DNA from: Coniella vitis
Lineage: Eukaryota; Ascomycota; Sordariomycetes; Diaporthales; Schizoparmaceae
DNA length: 64,000 nucleotides
Assembly (NCBI GenBank): GCA_011317545.1
Contig: WUJK01000004.1
Span: 3,356,501-3,420,500, forward strand
Reading direction: 5' to 3'
The notes beneath the pieces were generated by a model. It saw nothing but the letters and a program-made list of their open reading frames with translations. It was not told the DNA's origin and did no database searches. The position numbers and the translations under genes are program-made. Positions 13,352-25,800 of this stretch are shown piece after piece. How positions within the stretch are numbered: the stretch's first letter is position 1; every line of letters begins with the position of its first letter.

Positions 13352-15115
13352 ATACCTCCTAAAAAAGGAAGTAAACGTATCTACCTTTCCTAATCGAATA
13401 CTAGGACTTATAGCAGTTTACTAACGTTTTAAATTATTATATAGCTAAGTACGCTAAAGCGCGCCGTACTACGAATACTACTAATACCTATATAGCTAAG
13501 AAACGTATAATACTCTTATTAATCTATATAAACTAGCCTAAGCTCCTATAAATACCGTATCTAGCGCTACTATAAAGTAATATATCCTTCCTATAAGATA
13601 CCTATATAAATAGTATAGTAAGCGTAGTATACTATACTAAAGCTAAGTTCTAGTATTACTAATTAACTATTACTAATAAGTATATTTACTAACGGAAACT
13701 AAAGCTATTAAGAAGGGCACCGCCCCTATAATATACGGCGTATTCCTATATAGCGCTATAAAGCCGATTATTAACGTACTTAATAGTAATAACTATATCT
13801 ATAACGAAGACGAGGGCGATAAAGATATCCTATAAAAGGCCTTTAACGGTACCCTTAAGCTCGAGGACGAGGATAAGGGTAATACCGAGGCTACTAAGGA
13901 TAGTACTAATAGCGAAGACGAGGTAGATTTACTCTAAAATAGCTAGGAATAGGCCGAAGATACCTCTAGTAACGAGGAGCCTACTAGTAATATATATACT
14001 AGTAATAATAACGCCGAGGAGGATAATAAGGAGGCCTACTAGGACGAGGCTAACGACGATAGTAATTATATTACTAATAGTAATACTAATCGTACCTATA
14101 TAGACGATAGTAGTAGTAGTAGTAGTAGTAGTAGTAACGATAACGATATCGGTATCGCCCGTACTACTACCGCCGGTAATACTAGTAATAAACGCCCTAC
14201 GCTTACCTCTACTCCTACTAATACTCCTATTACTAAGAAGTAGCGTTCTACCGCTATTATTAGTAGTAGTAACGCTAGGGCTAAGGCTATTAAGATAGCA
14301 GCTCTTATTAAGGCTAACCCTCCTCGTACTACCCGTACTACTAACGCTACTATTATTACTAATACTTAGCTTAAGGCTAAGATTAATAAGAAGAAGATTA
14401 TTAAGAATAAGGGTAAGGCTATTACTCCTATTACCCCTATTAAGCGTAAGAAGATATAGAAGGCTAGTAAAGCTACTCCTAATAGCCGTTATATCGTAAC
14501 CTAGCGCGATATACCTTACGAGTAGTATCTAATCTTAGTAATTACCGGTAAATCGTTTAGTAACTATTAGGATATTAAGGGTAATACCCGTTACTAGCGT
14601 TATTAGTATAAGGGCTATACCCCTTTAGCTAACTACCTAGTAACCGTTAGCCGCTAGCTATATAACGCCCTATAGGAGGGTAAGGATAATACCCCCTACC
14701 GTACTATTATTCGTATAGCTAAGGAGGCCTACGATAAAGTATTAGTAGAGGGCCTTACCGAGTCGTTTAGTAAGTCGGAGGAGGAGATAAAGCCGGTTAT
14801 ATAGCCCTAGAAGCGCCCCCGCTATATCCTACCCTGCTACTACTAATAATAATAATATTAGCTATAGTACTAGCCCTAATAATACTAGCGCTAGGCTATT
14901 ATAGCTATTACTACTACTATTAGTACTAGTATTACCTACGAATAGGAGTACGCCCCTAGCGCTATAAGCCTATTATAATTACTTCCCGGCCTAATTACCC
15001 CTACCCTAAGTACTCTCGCCGACCGCTATATTATATTATACGCCCTTAGTAACGCTATACGCTAGGTAATCGACTATATATAGTTTAACGTACTTTAGCC
15101 CTAGATAGCCTATAA
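13352..15115 (+). pseudogene. Antisense ORF in the 3' module of LINE C, product unknown
   Basis: On the strand opposite to the LINE enzymes, the + strand reads as a protein gene broken mainly by TAG where CAG or TGG is expected. It begins with a decayed start (ATA for ATG at 13352) followed by PPKKGSKR. A frame change occurs between about 13,390 and 13,700, perhaps an intron or decayed bases. From about 13,700 one frame continues for over 1.1 kb: an acidic Ser/Asp/Glu-rich stretch with a poly-Ser run at 14107-14136, a basic Lys/Thr/Pro-rich stretch (14,210-14,470), then a conserved-looking part containing VEGLTESFSKSEEE at about 14,740. I do not recognise the family. Acidic then basic low-complexity sequence suggests a nuclear or nucleic-acid-binding protein, but this is a guess. 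Confidence 0.6.
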
Positions 15116-15599
15116 TACGGCTATAAACTACCCTAGTAGTTAGTAGTATAAGATCCTAATTAAACCCGCTTTCCTATAGAATAATAGATTATATTATACC
15201 TATTATATATATAATAGTAAGGGTATTATTTATAAAGAATCTTTATAAACTATTTTTAAGAAGGTAGATTATACCTAATAATTTATAAGTACCCTTTATA
15301 AGTATATTTCGCGGAAAGGGGTATTAAGGGGCCCGGCTAGGCCCTCCGGCTAATCCCGCTACCTCCGCCTAGCTATTATATAATATACCTAATACCGAGG
15401 CGAAAGCTTACTAGAATAGCCCGTTCTATAATAGCGGCCTATCCCTAGCCGGCTAAACCGATAATAATACGCTTTAAAATCGCTATAACTAATCCTTATA
15501 GCTATAAAAAGAGCTAGCTATTAGCGGCTTAGCGAAAGGGCCGGCTATACTATAATACGAAAGCTTAGCCCCTAAGCGCTATATTAGCTAGATAAGACT

Positions 15600-18500
15600 A
15601 CTTATTAATACGTTTATTATATCTTCTTAAAGCTCCTAATTCCCTCTTTATATAGGATCCGTATACTTAAGGTAGTAGGGCTCGCTACCCGCCTTATTAG
15701 GGAGAGTATTATACTCCTCTTTATAAGGGTATTTATAAGCTTATTCCTAGCTATACTTATATAACTAGGGCTTTAGAGGATAGTTACTAACCGTCCCTCC
15801 GTAAGGTATTACTTATAAAGGGCCTAAAAGCTTCGGAAAGCTTATTATAAGGTAATAAGCGTATTACCTTATAATCCCTAGATAACCGAGATACTATTTA
15901 TATAGATAAATATCGCTAATAATACCGTTTCTAGCGCTAGCTATAATCCCGTAAGCGCCCTAACCGCCTTAGCGTCGAAAACGTATAAGTATTCGTAAAA
16001 TACCCTAATAATAGTAGTAACGAATACCCTATCCCTTACTATAATATACCCGTAGCCTACCTTATGCTTAGGTCCCTCCTAGACCTTAGAGCTATCCGTA
16101 TATACTACCGTAATATCCGGTAATAGGGTTATATACTATATATTATAGCGTATAGTTACTTCCTCTTTAGGGTAACCGATATTAGGGTCTAATATAATAT
16201 AATTAGGATACCGGGGGGTTAATAGGGCCGGCCTAGGTATAGTAGGAAAGCCGTATATAGCGTTTATAAAGCGCGTATTAAATACCCTAAGGTTACGTCC
16301 TATAGGAGCGTATATCCGTTTATAAAGGGGGTATCCTACGTTTAGTAGAGTATATTATAGGCCGGCCCGGCGAACCGCTACTCCTAGTATAAGCTTAGCT
16401 ATAGGGAGGCCCGCTTTATAAAGGGCTATTACCGTATATACTATCCTCTACGCCGGTAATACCCCTTTAACGCCCTTTACTAGTAGTTAATCTACCTTCT
16501 TAAGCTATACCGTAGGTATATAGCCCGGTTAAAACTAAGCGTTTACTATATATATAAGTATCGGGATAAATATTACCGCGACCGCTTTATAAAGGGATAT
16601 TATAGGGGGGCTATATTATACCTTCCTAAAGCTCTTAAGGTAGGCTATAACCTTCGCCGTCTTATAAACCCTTTCCTTAATATACCTCCTACCCGTAAAA
16701 CGCCTATTAAACTAGAATCCTAGCTAGCGGAAGCTAGCTACCTTAGAATAGGAGGGTATATTAATAATAAGCTTTATATACTTACCGCCTATTATAATAA
16801 TCGGCTATACCGCCTCCCTATACCTTAAGAAGTAGAAAACTTCCGTCTTCTCCGCTATAAACTATATTATATTCCTCGAAGCCTAGTTATTAACGCTCGC
16901 TATATCCGTTTCTAGTAATACTATATTTTTCTCCGCGCTATTAGATATATAAAGGAAGAAAATATCGTTTATATAGTAGAAATACCTATTATTACCCTAT
17001 AGAATAAGTTTAGAGAGGTAGATTATATATAGTACCGGCGAGAGAAGCGAGCCCTAGGGTATACTATATCTTACCGAGGAGAAACCCGTTATCGACCTAT
17101 CTAAGTAAATCTATATTAGCTATACTACTAAGAAGGAGGTTACTAGACTTAATAATAGGAGTAGGAAACTAAGGATTTATAGCCGTACGACTAGTTTATT
17201 AGGGAGGACGGTATTAAACGCCCCTTATATATCCCTAGTTACTATTATAATAACCTACCCTCGGGAGAATACTAGCTTAACGTTATATATAAATATTATT
17301 ATAAGGTTTATTATAGAGCGTTTTAATAACGCCCCGTAATATTATAAGTTAAGGACCCCTTTAGTAAATAGGATCTAGGAGAGCTTATATACGATTAGCC
17401 TCTTAAGCCCTTTAGAAAGGGTAGAAAGGAGAGTAATAAGCTTATATAACCTAGGGCTACCTATATCCCTTTTACCTAGCTTAGGGTATATCGATACTTT
17501 AGTATAGCGCTAAAGTAAAGGAAAGTAACTTATAGTAAGGTAATAATTATAAAGCCGAACTAAAAGGGGGCTAATACTATCCTAATACTCCTTTAATAGG
17601 GATACTAAAATACCGTTTACCCCGGGAGAGGTAAACTTAACTCGGATAATATATTCCTCTACCTCTTTAGGTATAGCCGTATAACCCTATTAGAAACGGG
17701 CTTTAGAAGTATCCTAGCCCTCGAATAGATCCCTAATTAAATTATTATCCCTAGAGAACCGCTATAGAATCTTATCCTATAATAAGCTCGCTTTCTTAAT
17801 AGGGTCCTTATATAATATACCGTCCCCTATATATAGTAGGGGAGCTTATAGCGGTATAGCTAGCTTATATTACCCCGCTATCCCGAAGATATTTATATCC
17901 GAAGCTATTATATCGATCCTACCCTATTAGAAGGCTTACCGATATATTCGAATAGCCCCCTTAAAAGTATTCCTAACTACTTAGAACTCCCTTAAATAAA
18001 TCCGATAATTATATCGGGCCCTAATATACGCCCGGTATACCTCCTTTACCCTATTATCCTATTAAGGGGCTTAGGAATAGGGTTATAACTACTACCTTAC
18101 CGCCTCTAAAGCCCTACCCTAGAGGTAGTTTAAGCGGGTTACCTAATCGTTTAGAGAAGCTAGGCTCTCTGCCTATAAGAGGGGCGGTATATCTATTAGC
18201 CCTATTTCTAAAAGGCCCTTAAAGACCGGAAGGGATTATAGGTTTACCCGTAGCTATATTAGCTATTCCTAGGGGAGCGGAGGATTACTACCGATAATCG
18301 TAATAAGGGTTTTATAATTAGAGCTAGTATATAGGTTAGGAGTAACCTTTATAGCTATATTTAGAATATTAGAGAAGATTAGGTTAAAGACCCCCCCTTA
18401 GATATATATAGGGACGCCCGGGGTATTTATAAAGAATATATCTCTAAATAGTATTTAGTCTTTAACCCGGTTATTACCCCTTTTATTAAGCTTACCCGGC

Positions 18501-18960
18501 TTATAAGGAGTATAGATTATATTAAAATCGCCCTTAATTATCTATCTCCGTATAGGTAAACTATTTAGTATATAATCGAGTATTATATCCTCCCTAAGCG
18601 CCCGGTAAACGTTAATTAGAAGGACCCTTAATACCTCTAACTAGAATCCGTCCCTTATAGTAAGGGGCTATTATTACTTTATATATAACCTATAACCCTA
18701 TCGTATATATATTAGGACCCGGGGCTTATTACCGAGTAACTCCTACCGCCTTTCCTCGTAATAGGCTATCGGATCCCCTCCCTAATTATCTACCGGCGAG
18801 AAAAGCTTATAAGTAGGGTACCTCTAAATTCTCGTATTATATATTATATACAGCTCCTAAACCGATATAACGTCTACCCTCTACTTAGTATAGAGTGCTA
18901 ATAATATAATATAAGTAGACTATTTCTTCCTTATATTCGCCTAGGCGATTATAAAAGGAG
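15600..18960 (-). pseudogene. LINE C ORF2: endonuclease, reverse transcriptase, RNase H
   Basis: Read on the - strand from high to low coordinates. The endonuclease GDFN box is at 18531-18542. The reverse transcriptase catalytic box reads Y-I-N-D (from YADD) at 16964-16975. RNase H starts with YTDSSK at 16085-16102. Gln and Trp codons are TAG throughout, so no product can be made. Domain order EN-RT-RNase H fits Tad-like fungal LINEs; the clade is inferred. Confidence 0.8.
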
Positions 18961-18979
18961 CCCCCCGGCTATCGGAAGG

Positions 18980-20510
18980 GTATATCCTACTTATATATAA
19001 GCGGAGTAGTAGTATTTAAGCCCCCCTAGGAGCTAAGGATTATAATTATATCGTCGTTATCCTTAATTATATCCGCCGGGAGTATAAGCTCTCTCTCTAT
19101 AACGGGGCTAGGACCCTCCGGAAGCGGCGTATTAGCCGGGTCGAGCTATAGGCGCTATTATAAGCCGGTCGGCGGTATATAATCGCGGATATTATTATAA
19201 GGCTATTTCCAGGAGGGGCCTTTAATAAATAGCTACTCTATAAGCTTAATAGGGGGTTAAGGCTTTTACTAGCTATTAGTAATATTTATAGCCGTATTTA
19301 TATTATTATAGCAGGTTTTACCTATATTCCTAATCCTCTTAAGCTTAAAGATAAACGGGTAATAAAGCTACCTATTAACTATTATATAAGCGGTAGTATA
19401 ACTAAAGTAGCTAGAGCGGACCGGCTTATAGTAATTAGTATACCTAGGGGGAAGCGTATAAACCTCCCCTTCCTAAATATACTAGGCGTTAAAGTAGGTA
19501 GGGTACTACCTGCTCCTTATATAACGCTTAGTTAAATAGTAGCTAAGATAGCCGTCCGTATAGAAAGAGAGCCTCTCCGTCTTTTATATTAGCCGGGTAT
19601 AAGGTAGGTTAAAGACCTAAAAGGGTTATACTTCGTATAAAAAGGATATTAGCTAAATAGTAATACTTATAATAAGGTTATATCCGTTTATAGAAAGCCT
19701 ATAAGAAATAGGCTTAACTCCCGTTTATACCGTAGCCTCCTCCCGGATATACTCCTTAGGAGAAACCCTTTAATAGGTAAAAGGGTTATAGAGCTCCTTC
19801 GGAACCCCGATTACTATATAGGTAACCTAAATCTATAATATAGTTACCGAGGATACTTATATTAGCTCTAGTAGCTTATCCCTTAAAGGGTTAATAAAAA
19901 GCCTATCCCGAACCTCCTTATTAATAAGGTATAGAGCTTAGCCGGTAGGGGTTTTAATAACTACTGCTATATTAATTATAAGGATCTAAAGCCGAATATA
20001 AATACTTAGCTTAAATCCCTAAAGGGGCGAGCTTATAAGCGTATTATAAGGGGTAGCCCTAAAGAGGATCCTTATATCCTATCCCTACTACCGGCTGTAT
20101 TAGGGGCCGGCTTTTCGAATATAGTAAGCTAGCTCTACTAGGAGCCTAGCGGCTACGCTTATAACGGTAGCCTAGCTTCGACCCTACTAAGGGTATTAAG
20201 CGGGTAAAGATAGCTACTAGGGGTAGAGTATTACCTATAAAGTAGTAACGGGAGGAGTCGGGTATATTAGAATAAGCCGGCTAATAGCTAGGTCCGATAA
20301 AAAACTTTTAAGCTTACGCTTAGCTATAGCTAGGAGTTAGGAGTATACCCTTTTTATATAAAGACGCTCCTCGCTCTATAAAGGGCCTTTAAAGGTATTA
20401 ACTAGTTTTTTTAAGCTCTTATCTACTACTAGTAGGACCGTCTCCTAAGCTATAAACGTATAATATATACCTATAAGGAGGGTCCTAACCGTACTAGGGG
20501 TAAGGGGGTT
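18980..20510 (-). pseudogene. LINE C ORF1-like region
   Basis: Inverted counterpart of B 10,100-11,640. A position-based call of a gag-like first ORF, with no definite domain seen. Limits approximate. Confidence 0.5.
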
Positions 20511-20804
20511 ATTTTAATAAGTAATAGTATCCTCTTATAATTATAGCGTAGTATTACGGTATCTCTTCTATTATATAGGGGAGTAAATCGAATCCGTAAT
20601 AGAACTAATATCTATCCTAAGTATTAGTCCCTTAGGCGGCGGTAAGCCGCCCTACGTTATATCTATAGGTAGGGCCTCCTATAAGGCTATCCTGCAACCG
20701 TATTTACCTATATATAAATAGGTTAGATATTAGTAAATTATTAGTAAAACCGTATATACCCTTAATAAAAGCAAGCATATATAAGAAAAGTATCGGGAAG
20801 GATA

Positions 20805-20820
20805 TACTCCTAACCTATAT
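20805..20820 (+). repeat. Target-site duplication, right, of LINE C
   Basis: TACTCCTAACCTATAT, identical to 12503-12518. LINE B resumes directly after it with ATTAGCTCTAAC, matching copy A at about 7749. Confidence 0.92.
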
Positions 20821-23520
20821 ATTAGCTCTAACTATAAAACCCTTATTATAACTATTAGTAATAATCCTCCGCTCCCCTAGGAATAGCTAATATAATTATA
20901 GGTAGATTTATAATCCCTCCCGGCCTTTAAAGGCCTTCTAGAAATAGGGCTAATAGATATACCGCCCCTCTTATAAGCGGAGAGCCCGGCTTCTCTAGAT
21001 AATTAGGTAATCCGCTTAGATTACCTTTAGGGTAAGGCCCTAAAAGCAGCGGGGTAGTAGCTATAACCCTACTCCTAAGCCCCTTAGTAGGATAATAGGG
21101 TAGAGGAGGTATACCGGGCGTATATTAGGGCTCGATATAATTATCGGACTTATTTAAGGGAGTTTTAAGTAGCTAGGAATACCTTTAAGGGGGCTATTCG
21201 AGTATATCGGCGAGCTTTCTAATAGGGTAGGATCGATATAATAGCTTCGGATACGGATATCTTTAGGATAATAGGGTAATATAAGTTAGCTATACCGCTA
21301 TAAGCTCCCCCGCTATATATAAGGGACGGTATATTATATAAGGACCCTATTAAGAAAGTAAGCCTATTACGGGATAAGATTCTATAGCGGTTCTCTAAGG
21401 ATAATAACCTAGTTAAGGACTTACTTAAAGGCTAAGATACCTCTAAAGCCTATTTCTAATAGGGTTATATAGCTATACCTAAGGAGGTAAAGGAGTATAT
21501 TATCCGAGTTAAATCTACCTCTCCCGGGGTAGATAACGCCTTAATATTCCTATTAAAGGAGTATTAGGATAATATTAGCCCCCTTTTAATTCGGCTCTAT
21601 AATTATTACCTTATTATAGGTTACTTTCCTTTACCTTAATATTACGCTAAGGTATTAATATACCCTAAGCTAGGTAAGAGGGATATAAATAGCCCTAGGT
21701 TATATAAGCTTATTACTCTCCTTTCTACCTTTTCTAAGGGGCTTAAGAGGCTAATCGTATATAAGCTCTCCTAGATCCTACTTATTAAAGGGGTCCTTAA
21801 CCTATAATACTATAAAGCGCTATTAAAACGCTCCGTAATAAACTTTATAGCGGTATTTATATATAATATCGAGCTAATACTCTCCTAAGGGCAGGTTATT
21901 ATAATAATAATTAGGGATATATAAGGGGCGTTTAATACTATTTTCCCTAATAGATTAATCGTATAGCTATAAATCCTTAATTTCCTATTCCTATTATTAA
22001 ATCTAATAACCTCCTTCCTAATAATACGGCTAGTACGGGTCCGCTTAGATAGGTCGATAATAGGTTTCTCTTCGGTAAGATATAATATACCCTAGGGCTT
22101 ACTTCTCTCGCCGGTATTATATATAATCTACCTCTCTAAACTTATTCTATAGGGTAGTAATAGGTATTTCTACTATACGGATAATATTCTCTTCCTTCGT
22201 ATATCTAATAGCGCGGAGAAAAATATAATACTATTAGAAACGGATATAACGAGCGTTAACGACTAAGCTTCGAGGAATATAGTATAGTTTATAGCGGAGA
22301 AGACGGAAGTTTTCTACTTCTTAAGGTATAAAGAGGCGGTATAGCCGATTATTATATTAGGTAGTAGGCGTATAAAGCCTATTACTAATATACCCTCCTA
22401 TTCTAAGGTAGCTAGCTTCCGCTAGCTAGGATTCTAGTTTAATAAGCGTTTTATAAGTAGGAGGTATATTAAGGAAAGGGTTTATAAGATAGTAAAGGTT
22501 ATAGCCTACCTTAGGAGCCTTAGGAAGGTATAATATAGCCCCCCTACGGTATCCCTTTATAAGGCGGTTATAGTAATACTTATCCCGATATTTATATATA
22601 TAGCGGACGCTTAGTTTCGACCGGGCTATACGCCTATAGTATAGCTTAAGAAGGCGGATTAACTATTAGTAAAGGGCGCTAAAAGGGTATTACCGGCGTA
22701 GAGGACGGTATATATAGTAATAGCCCTTTATAAAGCGAGCCTCCCTATAGCTAGGCTTACGCTAAGAGCGGCGGTTCGCTGGGCCGGCTTATAATACGCT
22801 TTACTAAATATAGGGTACCCCCTTTATAAACGGATATACGCTCCTATAGGATATAACCTTAAGGTATTTAATATGCGCCTTATAGATACTATATATAGCT
22901 TTCCTATTATACTTAGGCCGGCCCTATTAACCCCCCGGTATTCTAACCGTATTATACTAAACCCTAATATCGGTTACCTTAAGGAGGAAGTAGCTATACG
23001 CTATAATATATAGTATATAACCCTACTACCGGACGTTATAATAATATATACGGACGGCTCTAAGGTTTAAAAGGGACCTAAGTATAAGGTAGGCTATAAG
23101 TATACTATAATAAGGGATAGGGTATTTATTACTACTATTATTAGGGTATTCTATAAATATTTATACGTTTTCGATACTAAAGCGGTTAGGGCGCTTATAG
23201 GATTACGGCTAACGTTAGAAACGGTATTATTAGCGGTATTTATCTATATAAATAATACCTCGGTTATCTAGGGATTATAAGGTAATACGCTTATTACCTT
23301 ATAATAAGCTTTCCGAAGCTTTTAAGCCCTTTATAAGTAATACCTTACGGAGGGACGGTTAATAACTATCCTCTAAAGCCCTAGTTATATAGGTATAGCT
23401 AGGAACGAGCTTATAGATATCCTTACGAAGAGGGGTATAATACTCTCCCTAATAGGGCAGGTAATAAGCCCTACTACCTTAGGTATATAAACCCTATATC
23501 GAGAGGGAATTAAGAGCTCT
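20821..23520 (+). pseudogene. LINE B ORF2, part 2: reverse transcriptase and RNase H
   Basis: Continuation of the frame cut at 12518. The reverse transcriptase box YADD reads YTDN at 22174-22185. RNase H begins with an intact YTDGSK at 23047-23064, whose Asp is the first catalytic residue, followed within two codons by a RIP stop. The RNase H downstream limit is approximate. Confidence 0.82.
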
Positions 23521-24029
23521 AAGAAGATATAGTAAACGTATTAATAGGTAGTTTTATCTAGCTAATATAATACTTAGGGGCTAAGCTTTCGTATTATAGT
23601 ATAGCTAGCCCTTTCGCTAAGCTACTAATAGCTAGCTCTCTTTATAGCTATAAGGATTAGTTATAGCAACTTTAAAGCGTATTACTATCGGTTTAGCCGG
23701 CTAGGGATAGGCTATTATTATAGAACGGGCTATTCTAGTAAGCTTTCGCCTCGGTACTAGGTATACTATACGGTAGCTAAGCAGAGGTAGCGGGATTAGC
23801 CGGAGGGCCTAGCCGGGCCCCTTAATACCCCTTTCCGCGAAATATACTTATAAAGGGTACTTATAAACTACTAAATATAATCTACCTTCTTAGAAGCAGT
23901 TTATAAAGATTCTCTATAAATAATACCCTTATTATTATATATACGGTAGGTATAATATAGTTTACTACTCTATAGGAAAGTAGGTTTAATTAGGATCTTA
24001 TACTACTAACTACTAGGGTAGTTTATAGC

Positions 24030-25800
24030 CGTATTATAGGCTATCTAGGGCTAAAGTACGTTAAACTATATACGGTCGATTACCTAGCGTATAGCGTTAC
24101 TAAGGGCGTATAATATAATATAGCGGTCGGCGAGAGTACTTAGGGTAGGGGTAATTAGGCCGGGAAGTAATTATAGTAGGCTTATAGCGCTAGGGGCGTA
24201 CTCCTATTCGTAGGTAATACTAGCGCTAGTAGTAGTAGTAATAGCTATAATAGCCTAGCGCTAGTATTATTAGGGCTAGTACTATAGCTAATATTATTAT
24301 TATTAGTAGTAACGGGGTAGGATATAGCGGGGGCGCTTCTAGGGCTATATAACCGGCTTTATCTCCTCCTCCGACTTACTAAACGACTCGGTAAGGCCCT
24401 CTGCTAATACTTTATCGTAGGCCTCCTTAGCTATACGAATAATAGTACGGTAGGGGGTATTATCCTTACCCTTTTATAGGGCGTTATATAACTAACGGCT
24501 AATAGTTACTAAGTAGTTAGCTAAAGGGGTATAGCCCTTATACTAATAACGCTAGTAACGGGTATTAGCCTTAATATCCTAATAGTTACTAAGCGATTTA
24601 CCGGTAATTACTAAGATTAGATACTACTCGTAAGGTATATCGCGCTAGGTTACGATATAACGGCTACTAGGAGTAGCTTTACTAGCCTTCTATATCTTCT
24701 TACGCTTAATAGGGGTAATAGGAGTAATAGCCTTACCCTTATTCTTAATAGTACTAATCTTCTTCTTACTAATCTTAGCCTTAAGCTAAGTACTAGTAAT
24801 AGTAGTAGTATTAGTAATATAGGTAGTATAAGGAGGGTTAGCTTTAATAGGAGCTATTATCTTAATAGCCCTAGCCCTAATATTACTACTACTAGTAATA
24901 ATAGCAGAACGCTACTTCTTAATAATAAGAGTATTAATAGGAGTAGAGGTAGGCGTAGGATATTTAGTACTAGTATTACCGGCGGTAGTAATATAGGCGA
25001 TACCGATATCGTTATCGTTACTACTACTACTACTATTACTACTATCGTCTATATAAGCATAATTAGTATTACTACTAGTAATATAATTACTATCGTTGTT
25101 AGCCTTATCCTAATAGGCCTCCTTATCGTCCTCCTCGGCGTTATTATTACTAGTATATATATTAATAGTAGGCTCCTTGTTGTTAAAGGTATCTTCGGCC
25201 TATTCCTAGCTATCTTAGAGTAAATCTACCTTATCTTCGCTATTAGTATTATCCTTAGCAGCTTTAGTATTACCCTTATCCTTATTCTTAAGCTTAAGGG
25301 TATTATTAAGGGCTTTCTATAGGATATCTTTATCGCCCTTATCTTCGTTATAAACGTAGTTATTATTATTAAGTACGTTAATAGTCGGCTTTATAGCGCT
25401 ATATAGGAGTACGCCGTATATTACGGGGGCGGTACCCTTCTTAATACCTTTAGTTTCTATTAGTAAATATACTTATTAGTAGTAGTTAATTAATAGTATT
25501 AAAAGTTAGCTTTAGCGTAATATATTACGCTTACTATATTATTTATATAAGTATCTTATAGGAAGGATATACTACTTTATAATAGCGCTAGATACGGTAT
25601 TTATAGGAGCTTAGGCTAGTTTATATAGATTAATAAGAGTATTATACGTTTCTTAGCTATATAGGTATTAGTAGTATTCGCAGTATAGCGCGCTTTAATA
25701 TACTTAGCTATATATTAATTTAAAACGTTAGTAGACTATTATAAGTCCTAATATTCGATTAGGAAAAATAGATACGCTTACTTCCTTTTTTAGGAGGTAT
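24030..25800 (-). pseudogene. Antisense ORF in the 3' module of LINE B
   Basis: Counterpart of the C antisense ORF (13352-15115) on the strand opposite to B's enzymes. The decayed start codon is at 25798-25800 followed by the same PPKKGSK reading. The purine-rich strand of the CT tract lies upstream at 25907-25942. It carries independent RIP changes from copy C. Product unknown. Confidence 0.6.

Larger units (their letters stand above)
12519..20804 (-). mobile_element. LINE copy C, full length (8,286 bp), innermost
   Basis: Inserted in the endonuclease region of LINE B in opposite orientation, with a perfect 16-bp TSD. The 5' end is at 20804 and the (AAAT)n tail at 12519-12538. On the - strand it carries, in order, an ORF1-like region, endonuclease (GDFN at 18531-18542), reverse transcriptase (YADD decayed at 16964-16975) and RNase H (YTDGSK read as YTDSSK at 16085-16102). 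The 12.5-15.3 kb part holds an ORF on the other (+) strand. The TSD shows the whole 8.3-kb unit, antisense ORF included, moved as one piece. Confidence 0.92.

Noticed and set aside
12519..15300. The 3' module with the antisense ORF as an independent element sitting beside the LINE.
   Set aside because: No duplication or terminal structure separates it from the LINE body in B or C, and the TSD of C surrounds both parts. LINE A's separate 3' piece alone cannot overturn this, though it leaves some doubt.
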